Assembly: GCA_050290245.1 (NCBI GenBank)
Contig: JBNKHH010000033.1
Coordinates: 1 to 64,000 of the forward strand
Direction: 5' to 3'
Length of the DNA stretch: 64,000 nucleotides
Source: JBNKHH01 sp050290245
GTDB lineage: Bacteria; Pseudomonadota; Alphaproteobacteria; Rhodobacterales; Rhodobacteraceae
Position numbers and translations under genes: made by a program. Each line of letters starts with the position of its first letter. The first letter of the stretch is position 1. The notes beneath the pieces were generated by a model. The model searched no databases, had not been told where the DNA came from, and was given only the letters and a program-made list of their open reading frames with translations. Positions 18,081 through 26,222 of this stretch are shown in pieces.

Positions 18081-18931
18081 GCGCGATCGACGATCTTCCG
18101 CCCCTGCGTGAGGTGATCGCGACCCACGACCTGCGCGCGAAAAAGTCGCTGGGCCAGAACTTCCTTCTGGACCTGAACCTGACCGCCAAGATCGCACGCT
18201 CGGCCGGTGACCTGACCGGCGCCGACGTGCTCGAGGTCGGCCCCGGTCCCGGCGGTCTGACCCGTGGCCTTTTGGCCGAAGGCGCGCGCCGCGTGCTTGC
18301 CGTTGAGAAAGACGCGCGCTGCATGCCCGCATTGGCCCAGATCGCGCAGGCCTATCCGGGCCGGCTCCAGGTCATCAACGCCGACGCTCTCGACATCAAT
18401 CTTGCCGAGCACCTGACGCCTCCGATCAGGATCGTGGCCAACCTGCCCTACAACGTCGGCACCGAGCTTCTGACCCGCTGGCTCGACCCGCCCGACTGGC
18501 CACCAATTTGGGACAGCCTGACGCTCATGTTCCAGCGCGAGGTCGCCGAACGGATCACCGCACGCCCCGGTTCCAAGGCCTATGGACGTCTGGCCATCCT
18601 CGCTCAATGGCGCAGCGACGCAGAGATCGTCATGGAACTGCCGCCTGAGGCGTTTACACCGCCCCCCAAGGTACATTCCGCTGTCGTTCACCTGATCGCC
18701 CTGCCCGAACCGCGGTACCCGGCCGACGCCAAGACCCTGTTCGATGTCGTCGCCCGCGCCTTCAATCAACGCCGCAAAATGCTGCGCGCCAGTCTCAAGG
18801 GCGTTGCGCCCGATATCGAGGACCGGCTTCGAACAGCTGGAATCGAGCCGACGGCCCGCGCCGAGACGGTCGATCTGGAAGCCTTCTGCGCTCTGGCCCG
18901 CTTGCTTGAAGATCAGAAAATCAGACGCTGA
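18077..18931 (+). CDS. rsmA: 16S rRNA (A1518/A1519) dimethyltransferase
   Basis: A 284-residue RsmA/KsgA, which dimethylates two adenines in the 3' end of 16S rRNA late in small-subunit assembly. Visible motifs are KKSLGQNFLLD (about 22-32), the SAM-binding strand VLEVGPGPGGLTRGLL (about 53-68), and the catalytic NLPYNVGTELL (about 122-132). The C-terminal domain with FNQRRKMLRASLK is typical. It is the last gene of the lptF operon, overlapping pdxA as ATGA. Confidence 0.95.
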   Translation: MSAIDDLPPLREVIATHDLRAKKSLGQNFLLDLNLTAKIARSAGDLTGADVLEVGPGPGGLTRGLLAEGARRVLAVEKDARCMPALAQIAQAYPGRLQVINADALDINLAEHLTPPIRIVANLPYNVGTELLTRWLDPPDWPPIWDSLTLMFQREVAERITARPGSKAYGRLAILAQWRSDAEIVMELPPEAFTPPPKVHSAVVHLIALPEPRYPADAKTLFDVVARAFNQRRKMLRASLKGVAPDIEDRLRTAGIEPTARAETVDLEAFCALARLLEDQKIRR

Positions 18932-18935
18932 AACG

Positions 18936-18960
18936 AAAAACGCGGCCTCTCGTGGCCGCG
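18936..18960 (-). terminator. Bidirectional-looking terminator between rsmA and the DUF4167 gene
   Basis: CGCGGCC (18941-18947) pairs with GGCCGCG (18954-18960) around TCTCGT. On the minus strand the stem is followed by five T (plus-strand A at 18936-18940), so it most clearly ends the DUF4167 transcript. On the plus strand there is no T-run, so termination of the lptF operon here is less certain. Confidence 0.75.
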
Positions 18961-18972
18961 CTTGCAATCGTC

Positions 18973-19611
18973 TTATTCAGCTGCGTCCTTCGGAGGCGCG
19001 TCGCCCTCAGACTCGGTCGGCGCCTGTTCCGCCTTTGGTTCGGCCTTCCGACGTGTCCGCTTGGGCTTTGGCTTGCTCTCGGGCGTCTCGACAAGGCCCG
19101 TATCCTCGTTCGACGTGGTCAGGTCGATCACATCGGCGTTTCCTCGGTCAGCAGCCTTGCGTGGTTTGCTGACATCGGGCTGGTCTCCGGTGCCTGCCGC
19201 TGCTGTGGCGCCCTGATCCTCTTGAGTCTGATCGCCCTGCCCGCCGCGATTGTTCTGGCCGCGTCCCTGGTGCCCACCATTCTGGTCGTTGCCGCCGCCC
19301 TGATTGCTTGGCCGGTTCTGTTGTTGTTGCTGCTGCTGTTGCTGCTGCGCTTGGCGCTCGGCCTGCTCACGCTGCGCCACGGCCGCCAGTCGCAGGTAAT
19401 GCTCGGCGTGCTGCTGGAAGTTTTCCGTCGCCACGCGATCATTGGACAATTGGGCGTCCCGCGCCAACTGGTTATATTTTTCAATGATCTGCTGCGGCGT
19501 TCCCCGTACCTTGCCTTCGGGACCCGAACTGTCGAACACGCGGTTCAGAATATTGCCCGAGGGGCGGTTACGGTTCGACTTCGACCGCGATCGTGACTTG
19601 GAAGATCTCAT
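18973..19611 (-). CDS. DUF4167 protein with glutamine/asparagine-rich low-complexity tail
   Basis: A 212-residue protein. The first about 75 residues form the DUF4167 domain, with the basic start MRSSKSRSRSKSNRNRPSG, the block RVFDSSGPEGKVRGT and the helix QQIIEKYNQLARDAQLSNDR. After about residue 85 comes a run of about ten Gln (CAG/CAA codons), then Gly/Asn/Gln-rich sequence and an acidic/basic Pro-Lys tail. The domain is widespread in Alphaproteobacteria and has no firm function; the basic N-terminus and disordered tail suggest RNA binding. It is transcribed alone. Confidence 0.85.
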   Translation of the reverse strand: MRSSKSRSRSKSNRNRPSGNILNRVFDSSGPEGKVRGTPQQIIEKYNQLARDAQLSNDRVATENFQQHAEHYLRLAAVAQREQAERQAQQQQQQQQQQNRPSNQGGGNDQNGGHQGRGQNNRGGQGDQTQEDQGATAAAGTGDQPDVSKPRKAADRGNADVIDLTTSNEDTGLVETPESKPKPKRTRRKAEPKAEQAPTESEGDAPPKDAAE

Positions 19612-19833
19612 TCGGTAATGTCCAGCCTTTGGTCTGGTTGTGCACGTTTCCTGAACTTCTATCGGCCCATCCCGGGGCCAGTCTCGCGTGCATTTGGATT
19701 TGGCAGAATTCCGGGGGAGCTGGCATATGCTCCGCCGCCTGCAAAAACGGGTCTAGCCAGTGACCCGGGCCTAGGCAAGCAGTATTTGCCACCCAAAGGC
19801 GCAAAATGGGCGAAAAAACGCAAATAGGTGACG

Positions 19834-20682
19834 CTATTTGGTGATTTTGCGCTCGCCGGCTACAACCCGGTCACGCCCGTCCAAATCTTTATGAATCACC
19901 ACGTCGATCAATCCGGCAGCGCGGAAGAGGTCCGAAACCGCGGCGCCTTGCGTCGGGCCAATCTCGACGATCAGGCGTCCGCCGGGTGCCAGATGCACCG
20001 GTGCCTGAGCTGCGATGCGCCGATAGGCGCTCAGCCCGTCTAAGCTGTCAGTCAGGGCGATTTTTGGATCGAAATGCTCGACCTCGGGCGCAAGATCGCG
20101 CAATTCGTCGGGATGGATATAGGGCGGGTTTGACACGATCAGGTCATAGCTGCCGCCAACGCTTTCGAACCAGTCGGATCGTTCGAAATGAACACGTCCC
20201 AGGACCTTCAGCCGGGCCGCGTTGACCCCGGCCGTTTCCAGCGCATCCGGCGAAATATCGGTGGCGATGGCCGTTGCCTCCGGCCGTTCCGCCAAAAGCG
20301 TCAACGCGATGCACCCCGATCCTGTGCCAAGATCCAGCACTTCGGAGAATGGCGCCCTCAAGGCAACCTCGATCAACGTCTCCGTCTCGGGGCGCGGGTC
20401 GAGAACATAGGGCGTGACCTTGAACGCACGTCCGAAAAACAGACGTTCACCCAGGATACGCGATACTGGCTCGCGTCCTGATCGCGCCGCGACGAAGCCG
20501 TCAAACGCCGCCTCGGCCTCGTAGCCCAATTCATCCCGCTCGTGCAAAATCAGCCGGTCGCGGCCGATCCCAAGCGCCGCTGCCATCAGGTATCGTACGT
20601 CGCGCCCGGCGTCCGGCACACCCTGCCGCGTCAGATAGGCTGCAGCGGCCTGCATGGCCCGCCCAACCGTTTCGTCGCTCAC
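19834..20682 (-). CDS. prmC: Peptide chain release factor N5-glutamine methyltransferase
   Basis: A 282-residue PrmC (HemK), which methylates the GGQ glutamine of release factors RF1 and RF2. The N-terminal helical domain is followed by a SAM-binding core: PRPETETLIE (about 96-105), VLDLGTGSGCIALTL (about 115-129) and the catalytic IVSNPPYIHPDE (about 181-192). The GTG start overlaps the stop of prfA, its substrate's gene, by four bases, the classic prfA-prmC pairing. Confidence 0.94.
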   Translation of the reverse strand: MSDETVGRAMQAAAAYLTRQGVPDAGRDVRYLMAAALGIGRDRLILHERDELGYEAEAAFDGFVAARSGREPVSRILGERLFFGRAFKVTPYVLDPRPETETLIEVALRAPFSEVLDLGTGSGCIALTLLAERPEATAIATDISPDALETAGVNAARLKVLGRVHFERSDWFESVGGSYDLIVSNPPYIHPDELRDLAPEVEHFDPKIALTDSLDGLSAYRRIAAQAPVHLAPGGRLIVEIGPTQGAAVSDLFRAAGLIDVVIHKDLDGRDRVVAGERKITK

Positions 20683-21734
20683 AACCCCTGCTCCGCCAGT
20701 TTCTCGGCCTGATCCGCTGCAATCAATGCGTCGATCACCTCATCAAGGTCACCGCCCATAATTTCGGTCAGCTTGTACAGCGTCAGCCCGATCCGGTGAT
20801 CCGTCATGCGCCCCTGCGGGAAATTATAGGTCCGGATACGTTCTGACCGGTCGCCCGAGCCGACCTGACTCTTGCGGTCGGCCGCCCGCGCATCCGCCGC
20901 CCGCTGGCGCTCCATGTCGTACAGTTTTGCACGCAGGTGAGCCATGGCGATGGCCCTATTCTGGTGCTGTGACTTTTCCGAACTCGTCACCACGATACCG
21001 CTCGGAATGTGCGTGATCCGCACCGCGGAGTCCGTCGTGTTGACGTGCTGGCCGCCCGCGCCGGATGCACGCATCGTATCAATGCGGATATCGCCGGCGG
21101 GAATGTCGATATCGACCTCCTCGGCTTCGGGCAGAACAGCCACGGTGGCAGCGCTGGTGTGAATGCGCCCGCCCGATTCCGTTTCAGGTACACGCTGAAC
21201 GCGATGCACGCCGGATTCGAACTTAAGCCGCGCAAATACCCCGTCGCCGGACACGTTGGCGGTTACCTCCTTGATGCCGCCCAACTCGGTTTCTGCCAGC
21301 TCGATCACGCTGAATTTCCAGCCTTTTGCCTCGGCATATCGCTGATACATCCGCAAAAGATCGCCCGCAAACAGGGCCGCTTCCTCGCCGCCCGTACCGG
21401 GGCGGATCTCGATGATCGCGGGCCGCGCATCTGCTGCATCCTTCGGCAAAAGGGCCAGCCGCAGCCGCTGTTCGGCTTCGGGAATGGCCGCTTTCAATTC
21501 CGACAGCTCTTCTTCGGCCAGAGCGCGCATCTCGGCATCGCCCAGCATCGCTTCGGCATCCTCGCGCTGCGCAAGCATCCCCTGATAGGCCTCGATCTCA
21601 CCCACAACCGGCTTCAACTCGGCATATTCGCGCGCAAGCTCGGCGATTTCGCCGGCCGCAGCACCTCCAGCCAGCTTGGCTTCAAGAAACTGAAACCGCT
21701 GACGGATCTGTTCTAATGTTTCAATAGGAACCAT
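20679..21734 (-). CDS. prfA: Peptide chain release factor 1
   Basis: A 351-residue RF1 that ends translation at UAA and UAG. The GGQ motif is in RASGAGGQHVNTTDSAVR (about residues 222-239), and IEIRPGTGGEEAALFAGDL (about 108-126) marks domain 2. I use the ATG at 21734 (MVPIETLEQ) rather than an in-frame codon 15 bases upstream, because RF1 proteins begin near this point. It is co-transcribed with prmC. Confidence 0.94.
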   Translation of the reverse strand: MVPIETLEQIRQRFQFLEAKLAGGAAAGEIAELAREYAELKPVVGEIEAYQGMLAQREDAEAMLGDAEMRALAEEELSELKAAIPEAEQRLRLALLPKDAADARPAIIEIRPGTGGEEAALFAGDLLRMYQRYAEAKGWKFSVIELAETELGGIKEVTANVSGDGVFARLKFESGVHRVQRVPETESGGRIHTSAATVAVLPEAEEVDIDIPAGDIRIDTMRASGAGGQHVNTTDSAVRITHIPSGIVVTSSEKSQHQNRAIAMAHLRAKLYDMERQRAADARAADRKSQVGSGDRSERIRTYNFPQGRMTDHRIGLTLYKLTEIMGGDLDEVIDALIAADQAEKLAEQGL

Positions 21735-21803
21735 GTCTGTGCATGTCACTCATTGCCCGGCTCAGGTCAAGCTGGCAGGTTTTTTCCTCTTGGCGAAAAA
21801 GCC

Positions 21804-22124
21804 ATGGTATACTTTGTTATGATCAGGTTTATCGCACTTGCCGTGCTGCTTTCCACGCCTGCTCTGGCCGATGTGACCGGCCCCGGCGGCAAAACGATCG
21901 ACTGCTATTGCACCGATACCCAGGGCGCGCGCGTAGAACTGGGCGAGATCATCTGCCTTTTCGTGGACGGTCGTGCCTTTATGGCCCAATGCGACATGTC
22001 GCTGAACGTGCCGATCTGGCGCGACATCGGCCAGGGATGCCTGTCTTCAGGCCTCCCCCAGTCTCAGCCGCATTTCCTGAAGCCAGCGATCAAGGCGCTC
22101 GGCGGCGGCATCACGGCTGGATAG
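21804..22124 (+). CDS. Small secreted cysteine-containing protein, unknown
   Basis: A 106-residue protein with a signal peptide (MIRFIALAVLLSTPALA, cleavage before DVTG). The mature part has a compact block CYCTDTQGARVELGE followed by CLFVDGRAFMAQC, four cysteines within about 35 residues that could form disulfides in the periplasm. ATG 21804 and ATG 21819 are both possible; neither has a strong ribosome site. The 3' end overlaps the convergent DUF1499 gene by 78 bases. I do not know a function. Confidence 0.7.
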   Translation: MVYFVMIRFIALAVLLSTPALADVTGPGGKTIDCYCTDTQGARVELGEIICLFVDGRAFMAQCDMSLNVPIWRDIGQGCLSSGLPQSQPHFLKPAIKALGGGITAG

Positions 22125-22496
22125 GGGAAACCGGGGCCGCGAGGCAATCGACAGCTTCGTCTTGTGGCCTTCCGCCACGGCCTTGGCAGTAATCACTTCA
22201 GCCAGGCCCAGAACACGCGAACGGGCAACGAAAGTGATCATTCCCTCGTCAAGATCTCCCTCCAGCCGACGCGTGTTCTCATCGTCCAAAACGATCTCCT
22301 GAAAGTTCGCAAGAACCGTTTCTGTTTCGGCCGGATAGCGAGGCGCCTGAAGACCGATCAGGCGAACCCCGCGTCCGCTGCCAACCTCGGTCTCCGCCGG
22401 ATCGACATGCCAGTCATCGCGGTCAATGGGGGCGAATCTCAGCCAAAGCACGCCGACAAAGGCAATAAAAAGAATTAAGAAAAGGGTCGAAAGCAT
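22047..22496 (-). CDS. DUF1499 domain protein
   Basis: A 149-residue protein with an N-terminal membrane anchor (about residues 2-20) and a DUF1499 domain. The usual pattern is present: an extended strand region, ITFVARSRVLGLAEVITAKAV (about residues 88-108, the family FVARSRVFGFPDY-like block), then LSIASRPRFPLSSRDAAAERL near the end. The function is unknown; some members are lipoproteins or associated with envelope genes. It is convergent with and overlaps the small secreted protein gene. Confidence 0.85.
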   Translation of the reverse strand: MLSTLFLILFIAFVGVLWLRFAPIDRDDWHVDPAETEVGSGRGVRLIGLQAPRYPAETETVLANFQEIVLDDENTRRLEGDLDEGMITFVARSRVLGLAEVITAKAVAEGHKTKLSIASRPRFPLSSRDAAAERLDRWLQEMRLRLGEA

Positions 22497-22592
22497 CTGA
22501 CTTCACTCGACAATATTTACCCCGTCGGTGTTTTACCACGGGTCAAAGAAAACCATCAAGGATTCTATACAACTCCGGGATTTTCCGGCCGG

Positions 22593-23558
22593 TTAACGCC
22601 GGTCCCAACCCCAAAGCGCGATCAGGTCGTACATCACGTGCGCTCCGGCCAGGGCTGTTACGCCGGCATGATCATAGGGCGGCGCAACCTCGACTACATC
22701 GCCTCCGACCAGGTTGATCCCCGAGAGCCCTCTCAGGATCACCGCCGCCTGGGCCGTCGACAAGCCACCCCAGACCGGGGTGCCGGTGCCGGGCGCAAAG
22801 GCGGGGTCCAGCCCGTCGATGTCGAAACTAAGGTAGACCGGCCCGTCTCCCACGGCCCGCCGGGCCACTTCTGCAGCCGCTTCCGGCCCCTCGGCGTGCA
22901 CCTGGCGCGCATCCACTCGCGTCAACCCCAGTTGAACTTCGCTCTCCACCTCGACCCGCGTGCCGATCTGCACCGACCGCCTGGGCTCGATCAGCCCTTC
23001 CCTGATCGCCTTGTAGATGATCGTGCCGTGGTCCACCCGCTCGGGCGCGTCGTCTGTCCACGTATCGGGATGGGCATCCACCTGCACCAGCGACAACGGC
23101 CCGTATTTCGCAGCGTGTGCCCGCAGAGACGGCAACGCCACCGAGTGATCACCGCCGATCAGAAACACGCCCAGGGCTTTTTCCATCAGACCTTTCACAT
23201 GGCCCTCGATTCGCTCCGGCACCTCGGATACGCGCGCATAGTCAAACGCCATGTCACCGGCATCGGCCACCCGGAACCGGTCCAGAGGAGAGTAGCCCCA
23301 TCCATAGGGCGCATCGCCCGCCAGCAACGTCGACGCCTCGCGCACCGCTCTTGGCCCGAAGCGGGCACCGGGTCGATGCGTCACCGCCTGGTCGAACGGA
23401 ATACCCGACACCGCCAGATCGAACCCGCTGACATCCTTGGCATAGGGGCGCCGCAGGAACGATACCGCCCCGGCAAACGGGTTCTCATAAGCCAGACCCC
23501 GGCCGTCGCCCCCAGCAATCGCCCGGTCTACCTCGCCACTTGCATCTTCCAGCGCCAT
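22593..23558 (-). CDS. speB: Agmatinase-type ureohydrolase
   Basis: A 321-residue member of the arginase/agmatinase family, which removes urea from agmatine or a similar guanidino compound. The di-manganese ligands are in GGDHSVALP (about residue 134), VDAHPDTWTDD (about 158), and SFDIDGLDPAFAPGTGTP (about 245). Agmatinase fits the sequence best, but guanidinobutyrase or another guanidino hydrolase cannot be excluded. It is transcribed away from mazG across 81 bases and is not in an operon. Confidence 0.85.
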   Translation of the reverse strand: MALEDASGEVDRAIAGGDGRGLAYENPFAGAVSFLRRPYAKDVSGFDLAVSGIPFDQAVTHRPGARFGPRAVREASTLLAGDAPYGWGYSPLDRFRVADAGDMAFDYARVSEVPERIEGHVKGLMEKALGVFLIGGDHSVALPSLRAHAAKYGPLSLVQVDAHPDTWTDDAPERVDHGTIIYKAIREGLIEPRRSVQIGTRVEVESEVQLGLTRVDARQVHAEGPEAAAEVARRAVGDGPVYLSFDIDGLDPAFAPGTGTPVWGGLSTAQAAVILRGLSGINLVGGDVVEVAPPYDHAGVTALAGAHVMYDLIALWGWDRR

Positions 23559-23639
23559 TTCGCGTTCCCTCCGGTGGACTCCCGCCTCATTGCATGGAAC
23601 CTAGACGCCCGAGGCAGCAGGCGAAAGAGGGCACGCGCG

Positions 23640-24449
23640 ATGAAAGATCCGATCTTTGACACCCCCGATGGGCTGCCCCGGTTGATCGAAGTGATGCGCC
23701 GCCTGCGTGACCCCGACACCGGTTGCCCCTGGGACATCGAACAGGACTTTGCCACCATCGCCCCCTATACCATCGAAGAGGCCTACGAGGTCGCCGACGC
23801 CATCGAGCGCGAGGCCTGGGACGAACTTGAAGGCGAATTGGGCGACCTCCTCCTACAGGTTGTCTACCACGGTCAGATGGCCACCGAGGCCGGTCACTTC
23901 ACCACTGACTCTGTCGCGCGCCGCGTCACGAAAAAGATGATTGACCGCCACCCCCATGTTTTCGGCAGCGAAAGCCGCGACAAATCGGCAGAGCAGCAGA
24001 CAAAGGACTGGGAAGCCGCCAAGGCAGCCGAGCGCGCCAGTTCCGGCGTCTCCCGCACCCTCGACGGCGTTGCACTTGGCCTGCCCGCCCTTCTGCGCGC
24101 GCTGAAACTCCAGAACCGCCTGGCGCGCGTCGGCTTTGACTGGGGCGCAACCGGTCCCGTTCTTGAAAAACTGGTCGAGGAAGTCACCGAACTGAACGAG
24201 GCACGCGGCCTTGGCCCAGACGAAACCGAATCTGAATTTGGCGATCTTCTCTTCGTTATGGTCAACCTTGCCCGCCACTGGGGTATTGATCCCGAGGCCG
24301 CGCTTCGACGCACCAACGCCAAGGTCGAGCGCCGCTTTGCCGCTATCGAGGACATGCTGGCCGAACGCGGCTCCACACCCACCGACTCAACGCTGGACGA
24401 GATGGATGCCCTCTGGAACGTCATCAAGGCTGCAGAAAAGACAGCATGA
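23640..24449 (+). CDS. mazG: Nucleoside triphosphate pyrophosphohydrolase
   Basis: A 269-residue MazG, which hydrolyses nucleoside triphosphates to monophosphate and pyrophosphate and clears abnormal nucleotides. Two MazG repeats are visible: DTGCPWDIEQDFATIAPYT...EEAYE with ELEGELGDLLLQVV (about 15-75), and LEKLVEEVTELNEA with SEFGDLLFVMVNLARHWG (about 175-220). The ATG at 23640 matches the family N-terminus; the frame is open far upstream across speB but that is antisense. The stop overlaps thpR as ATGA. Confidence 0.92.
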   Translation: MKDPIFDTPDGLPRLIEVMRRLRDPDTGCPWDIEQDFATIAPYTIEEAYEVADAIEREAWDELEGELGDLLLQVVYHGQMATEAGHFTTDSVARRVTKKMIDRHPHVFGSESRDKSAEQQTKDWEAAKAAERASSGVSRTLDGVALGLPALLRALKLQNRLARVGFDWGATGPVLEKLVEEVTELNEARGLGPDETESEFGDLLFVMVNLARHWGIDPEAALRRTNAKVERRFAAIEDMLAERGSTPTDSTLDEMDALWNVIKAAEKTA

Positions 24450-24964
24450 TCCGCGCTTTCGTCGCCCTGCCCCTGCCGGAAGAACTGGTCCTGACTTGTC
24501 TCAGAGCACAGGGCCACGCTTCAACGGGCCGCGCCGTTGCGCGCGGAAATCTCCACGTCACGCTGCTTTATCTTGGCGAACAGCCCGCCAAAGAGTTGGA
24601 AGCTTTTGCCGACGAACTCGACGCCGTCCGGTCCCCGGCGATCGACCTGCGCCTGACCGGAATCGATGTCATCGGCGGTTTCAAGGGGGCCCGCCACATG
24701 GTGGCCTCGGTCGAGCCAGTTCCAGCGCTCCTCGAGCTTCAGGCCACTGTTGCCCGCAAGGCCCGTACTGTCGGATTCAACCTGGAGCGCCGCCGTTTCC
24801 GACCTCATGTCACTCTGGTGCGCGATTTTCGGGGCGATACCTTGCCGCCCTTTTCCGGCGACCTACCCGCTGCCCGGGTTGATCATTTTGTTCTGTATCG
24901 CTCGACGCTGAAAACGACCGGTGCCGAATACGACATTCTGGCCGATTTTCCGCTCGCCAGATGA
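24446..24964 (+). CDS. thpR: RNA 2',3'-cyclic phosphodiesterase
   Basis: A 172-residue 2H-phosphoesterase of the LigT/ThpR type. Both catalytic HxTx motifs are present, HVTLLYLGE (about residues 36-44) and HVTLVRDF (about 121-128), separated by the usual distance. The enzyme opens 2',3'-cyclic phosphate ends on RNA and can ligate tRNA halves in reverse. It is coupled to mazG by a four-base overlap. Its physiological RNA target is not known. Confidence 0.9.
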   Translation: MIRAFVALPLPEELVLTCLRAQGHASTGRAVARGNLHVTLLYLGEQPAKELEAFADELDAVRSPAIDLRLTGIDVIGGFKGARHMVASVEPVPALLELQATVARKARTVGFNLERRRFRPHVTLVRDFRGDTLPPFSGDLPAARVDHFVLYRSTLKTTGAEYDILADFPLAR

Positions 24965-24970
24965 CAAAGT

Positions 24971-25000
24971 AAATTACTCAGGTATTGACCCGAGTAATTT
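24971..25000 (+). promoter_or_regulatory. 30-bp palindromic operator candidate before the iron-binding protein
   Basis: Nine-base outer arms AAATTACTC (24971-24979) and GAGTAATTT (24992-25000) and inner arms GGT (24981-24983) and ACC (24988-24990) form an almost perfect dyad with one mismatched pair and a four-base centre. It covers the -35 hexamer of the downstream promoter. Given the iron-transport gene it controls, an iron- or Fe-S-responsive regulator is the natural guess; I cannot identify it from sequence alone. Confidence 0.65.
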
Positions 25001-25013
25001 AGTCGGATTTAAA
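24985..25013 (+). promoter_or_regulatory. Promoter of the iron-binding protein gene
   Basis: A -35 TTGACC (24985-24990), 17-base spacer and -10 TTTAAA (25008-25013) stand about 30 bases before ATG 25043, with GGAG at about 25031-25034 as ribosome site. The -35 lies inside the palindrome. Confidence 0.55.
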
Positions 25014-25042
25014 ACCTCCAGTTTCAACGACGGAGAAAATCC

Positions 25043-26062
25043 ATGATTCGCCGCATCGCCACATTGGCCATGGCCGCAACGCTTTCAGCTCAGGCCGCCA
25101 CAGCCGACGAGGTCAACATCTACTCTTATCGCCAGCCCGAATTGATCCAGCCGATCCTCGACGCCTTTACCGAGGCGACCGGGATCCAGACCAACGTCGC
25201 CTATATCGACAAGGGGTTGGTCGAGAGGCTCAAGGCCGAGGGCCGTCGCTCGCCGGCCGACATCATCCTGACCACCGACATTTCGCGTCTGACCGGGGCC
25301 AAGGATGCTGGCGTGACCCAAACGGTCGAAAACGAGGCTTTGAATGCCGCGATCCCCGACAACCTGCGCGATCCGGATGGCCATTGGTTTGCCCTGACCA
25401 CCCGCGCCCGCATCGTCTATGCCTCGAAAGACCGCGTACCAGAGGGCGAAGTCACAACCTACGAAGACCTGGCCGATCCCAAGTGGAAGGGCCGAATCTG
25501 CACCCGTTCGGGAACCCACGTCTATACGCTCGGTCTGATCGGAGCGATGCTGGCCCACAACTCGGTCGAAGACACCGAAGCCTGGCTGAGGGGCGTCAAG
25601 GCCAACCTCGCCCGTCAGCCCGAGGGCAACGATCGGGCGCAGGTCAAGGCGATCTGGGCCGGTGTCTGCGACATCTCGCTGGGTAACACCTATTACATGG
25701 GCGCGATGCTGGACGATCCCGAGCAGGCAGAATGGGCCAATTCGGTTCGGCTGGATTTCCCGACTTTTGCCGACGGATCCGGCACCCATATTAATATATC
25801 TGGCGTTGCCATGACCGCGGCAGCCCCGAACCACGATGCGGCGGTGACATTCATGGAATACCTGGTCTCGCCCGAGGCACAGGCGATTTATGCTGCCGAA
25901 GTGTCGGAATACCCTGCCCGTCCCGATGCCGCGGTGTCCGAACGGGTGGCCAGTTGGGGTCAGTTCGCTGCCGACACCACATCTCTGGCCGAGATCGCTG
26001 CAAACCGGCCCGAGGCCCTGAAACTGGCGGAGCGAGTTGACTTCGATGGCGCCCCGGATTGA
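25043..26062 (+). CDS. Fe(3+) ABC-transporter periplasmic binding protein (FbpA-like)
   Basis: A 339-residue periplasmic binding protein with a signal peptide (cleavage near ...QAATA-DEV, residue 22). It matches the FbpA/FutA ferric-binding group: VNIYSYRQPELIQPIL at the mature start, DIILTTDI (about 72) and GNTYYMGAM (about 214), where adjacent tyrosines bind iron in FbpA. It should deliver ferric iron to an inner-membrane permease. No permease or ATPase gene follows, so these must be encoded elsewhere. The upstream palindrome suggests tight control. Confidence 0.88.
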   Translation: MIRRIATLAMAATLSAQAATADEVNIYSYRQPELIQPILDAFTEATGIQTNVAYIDKGLVERLKAEGRRSPADIILTTDISRLTGAKDAGVTQTVENEALNAAIPDNLRDPDGHWFALTTRARIVYASKDRVPEGEVTTYEDLADPKWKGRICTRSGTHVYTLGLIGAMLAHNSVEDTEAWLRGVKANLARQPEGNDRAQVKAIWAGVCDISLGNTYYMGAMLDDPEQAEWANSVRLDFPTFADGSGTHINISGVAMTAAAPNHDAAVTFMEYLVSPEAQAIYAAEVSEYPARPDAAVSERVASWGQFAADTTSLAEIAANRPEALKLAERVDFDGAPD

Positions 26063-26072
26063 ACGAAACATT

Positions 26073-26097
26073 GCCGGTGTGCCGCGGGCGCACCGGC
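26073..26097 (+). terminator. Hairpin after the iron-binding protein gene
   Basis: GCCGGTGTGC and GCGCACCGGC pair at nine of ten positions around CGCGG. It begins 10 bases after the stop. There is no T-run, so it may act as an RNA-stabilising stem with the second hairpin downstream. Confidence 0.45.
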
Positions 26098-26138
26098 GTG
26101 ATGCCGACGTCCGCACCTGATCATATTTTGCACCCCGC

Positions 26139-26168
26139 GACGGGCGCGCAACATTCCGCGCGCCCGTC
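26139..26168 (+). terminator. Strong 11-bp hairpin before the nucleoside hydrolase
   Basis: GACGGGCGCGC (26139-26149) pairs perfectly with GCGCGCCCGTC (26158-26168) around an eight-base loop, followed by TTGTC. The T-tract is short, but stem strength and position fit a terminator. Confidence 0.6.
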
Positions 26169-26222
26169 TTGTCATTGCCAGTGCCAGAGGTCATGGTCGC
26201 CGCGAAACAGGGACGATTTTCC

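Noticed and set aside
19568..19804. 78-residue minus-strand frame between DUF4167 and prmC
   Set aside because: It overlaps the DUF4167 start in another frame, has odd composition and no ribosome site; the 222-base gap is more likely a leader and promoter region.
22638..23639. N-terminal extension of mazG by 334 residues
   Set aside because: The extension is antisense to speB and shares nothing with MazG; ATG 23640 fits the family N-terminus.
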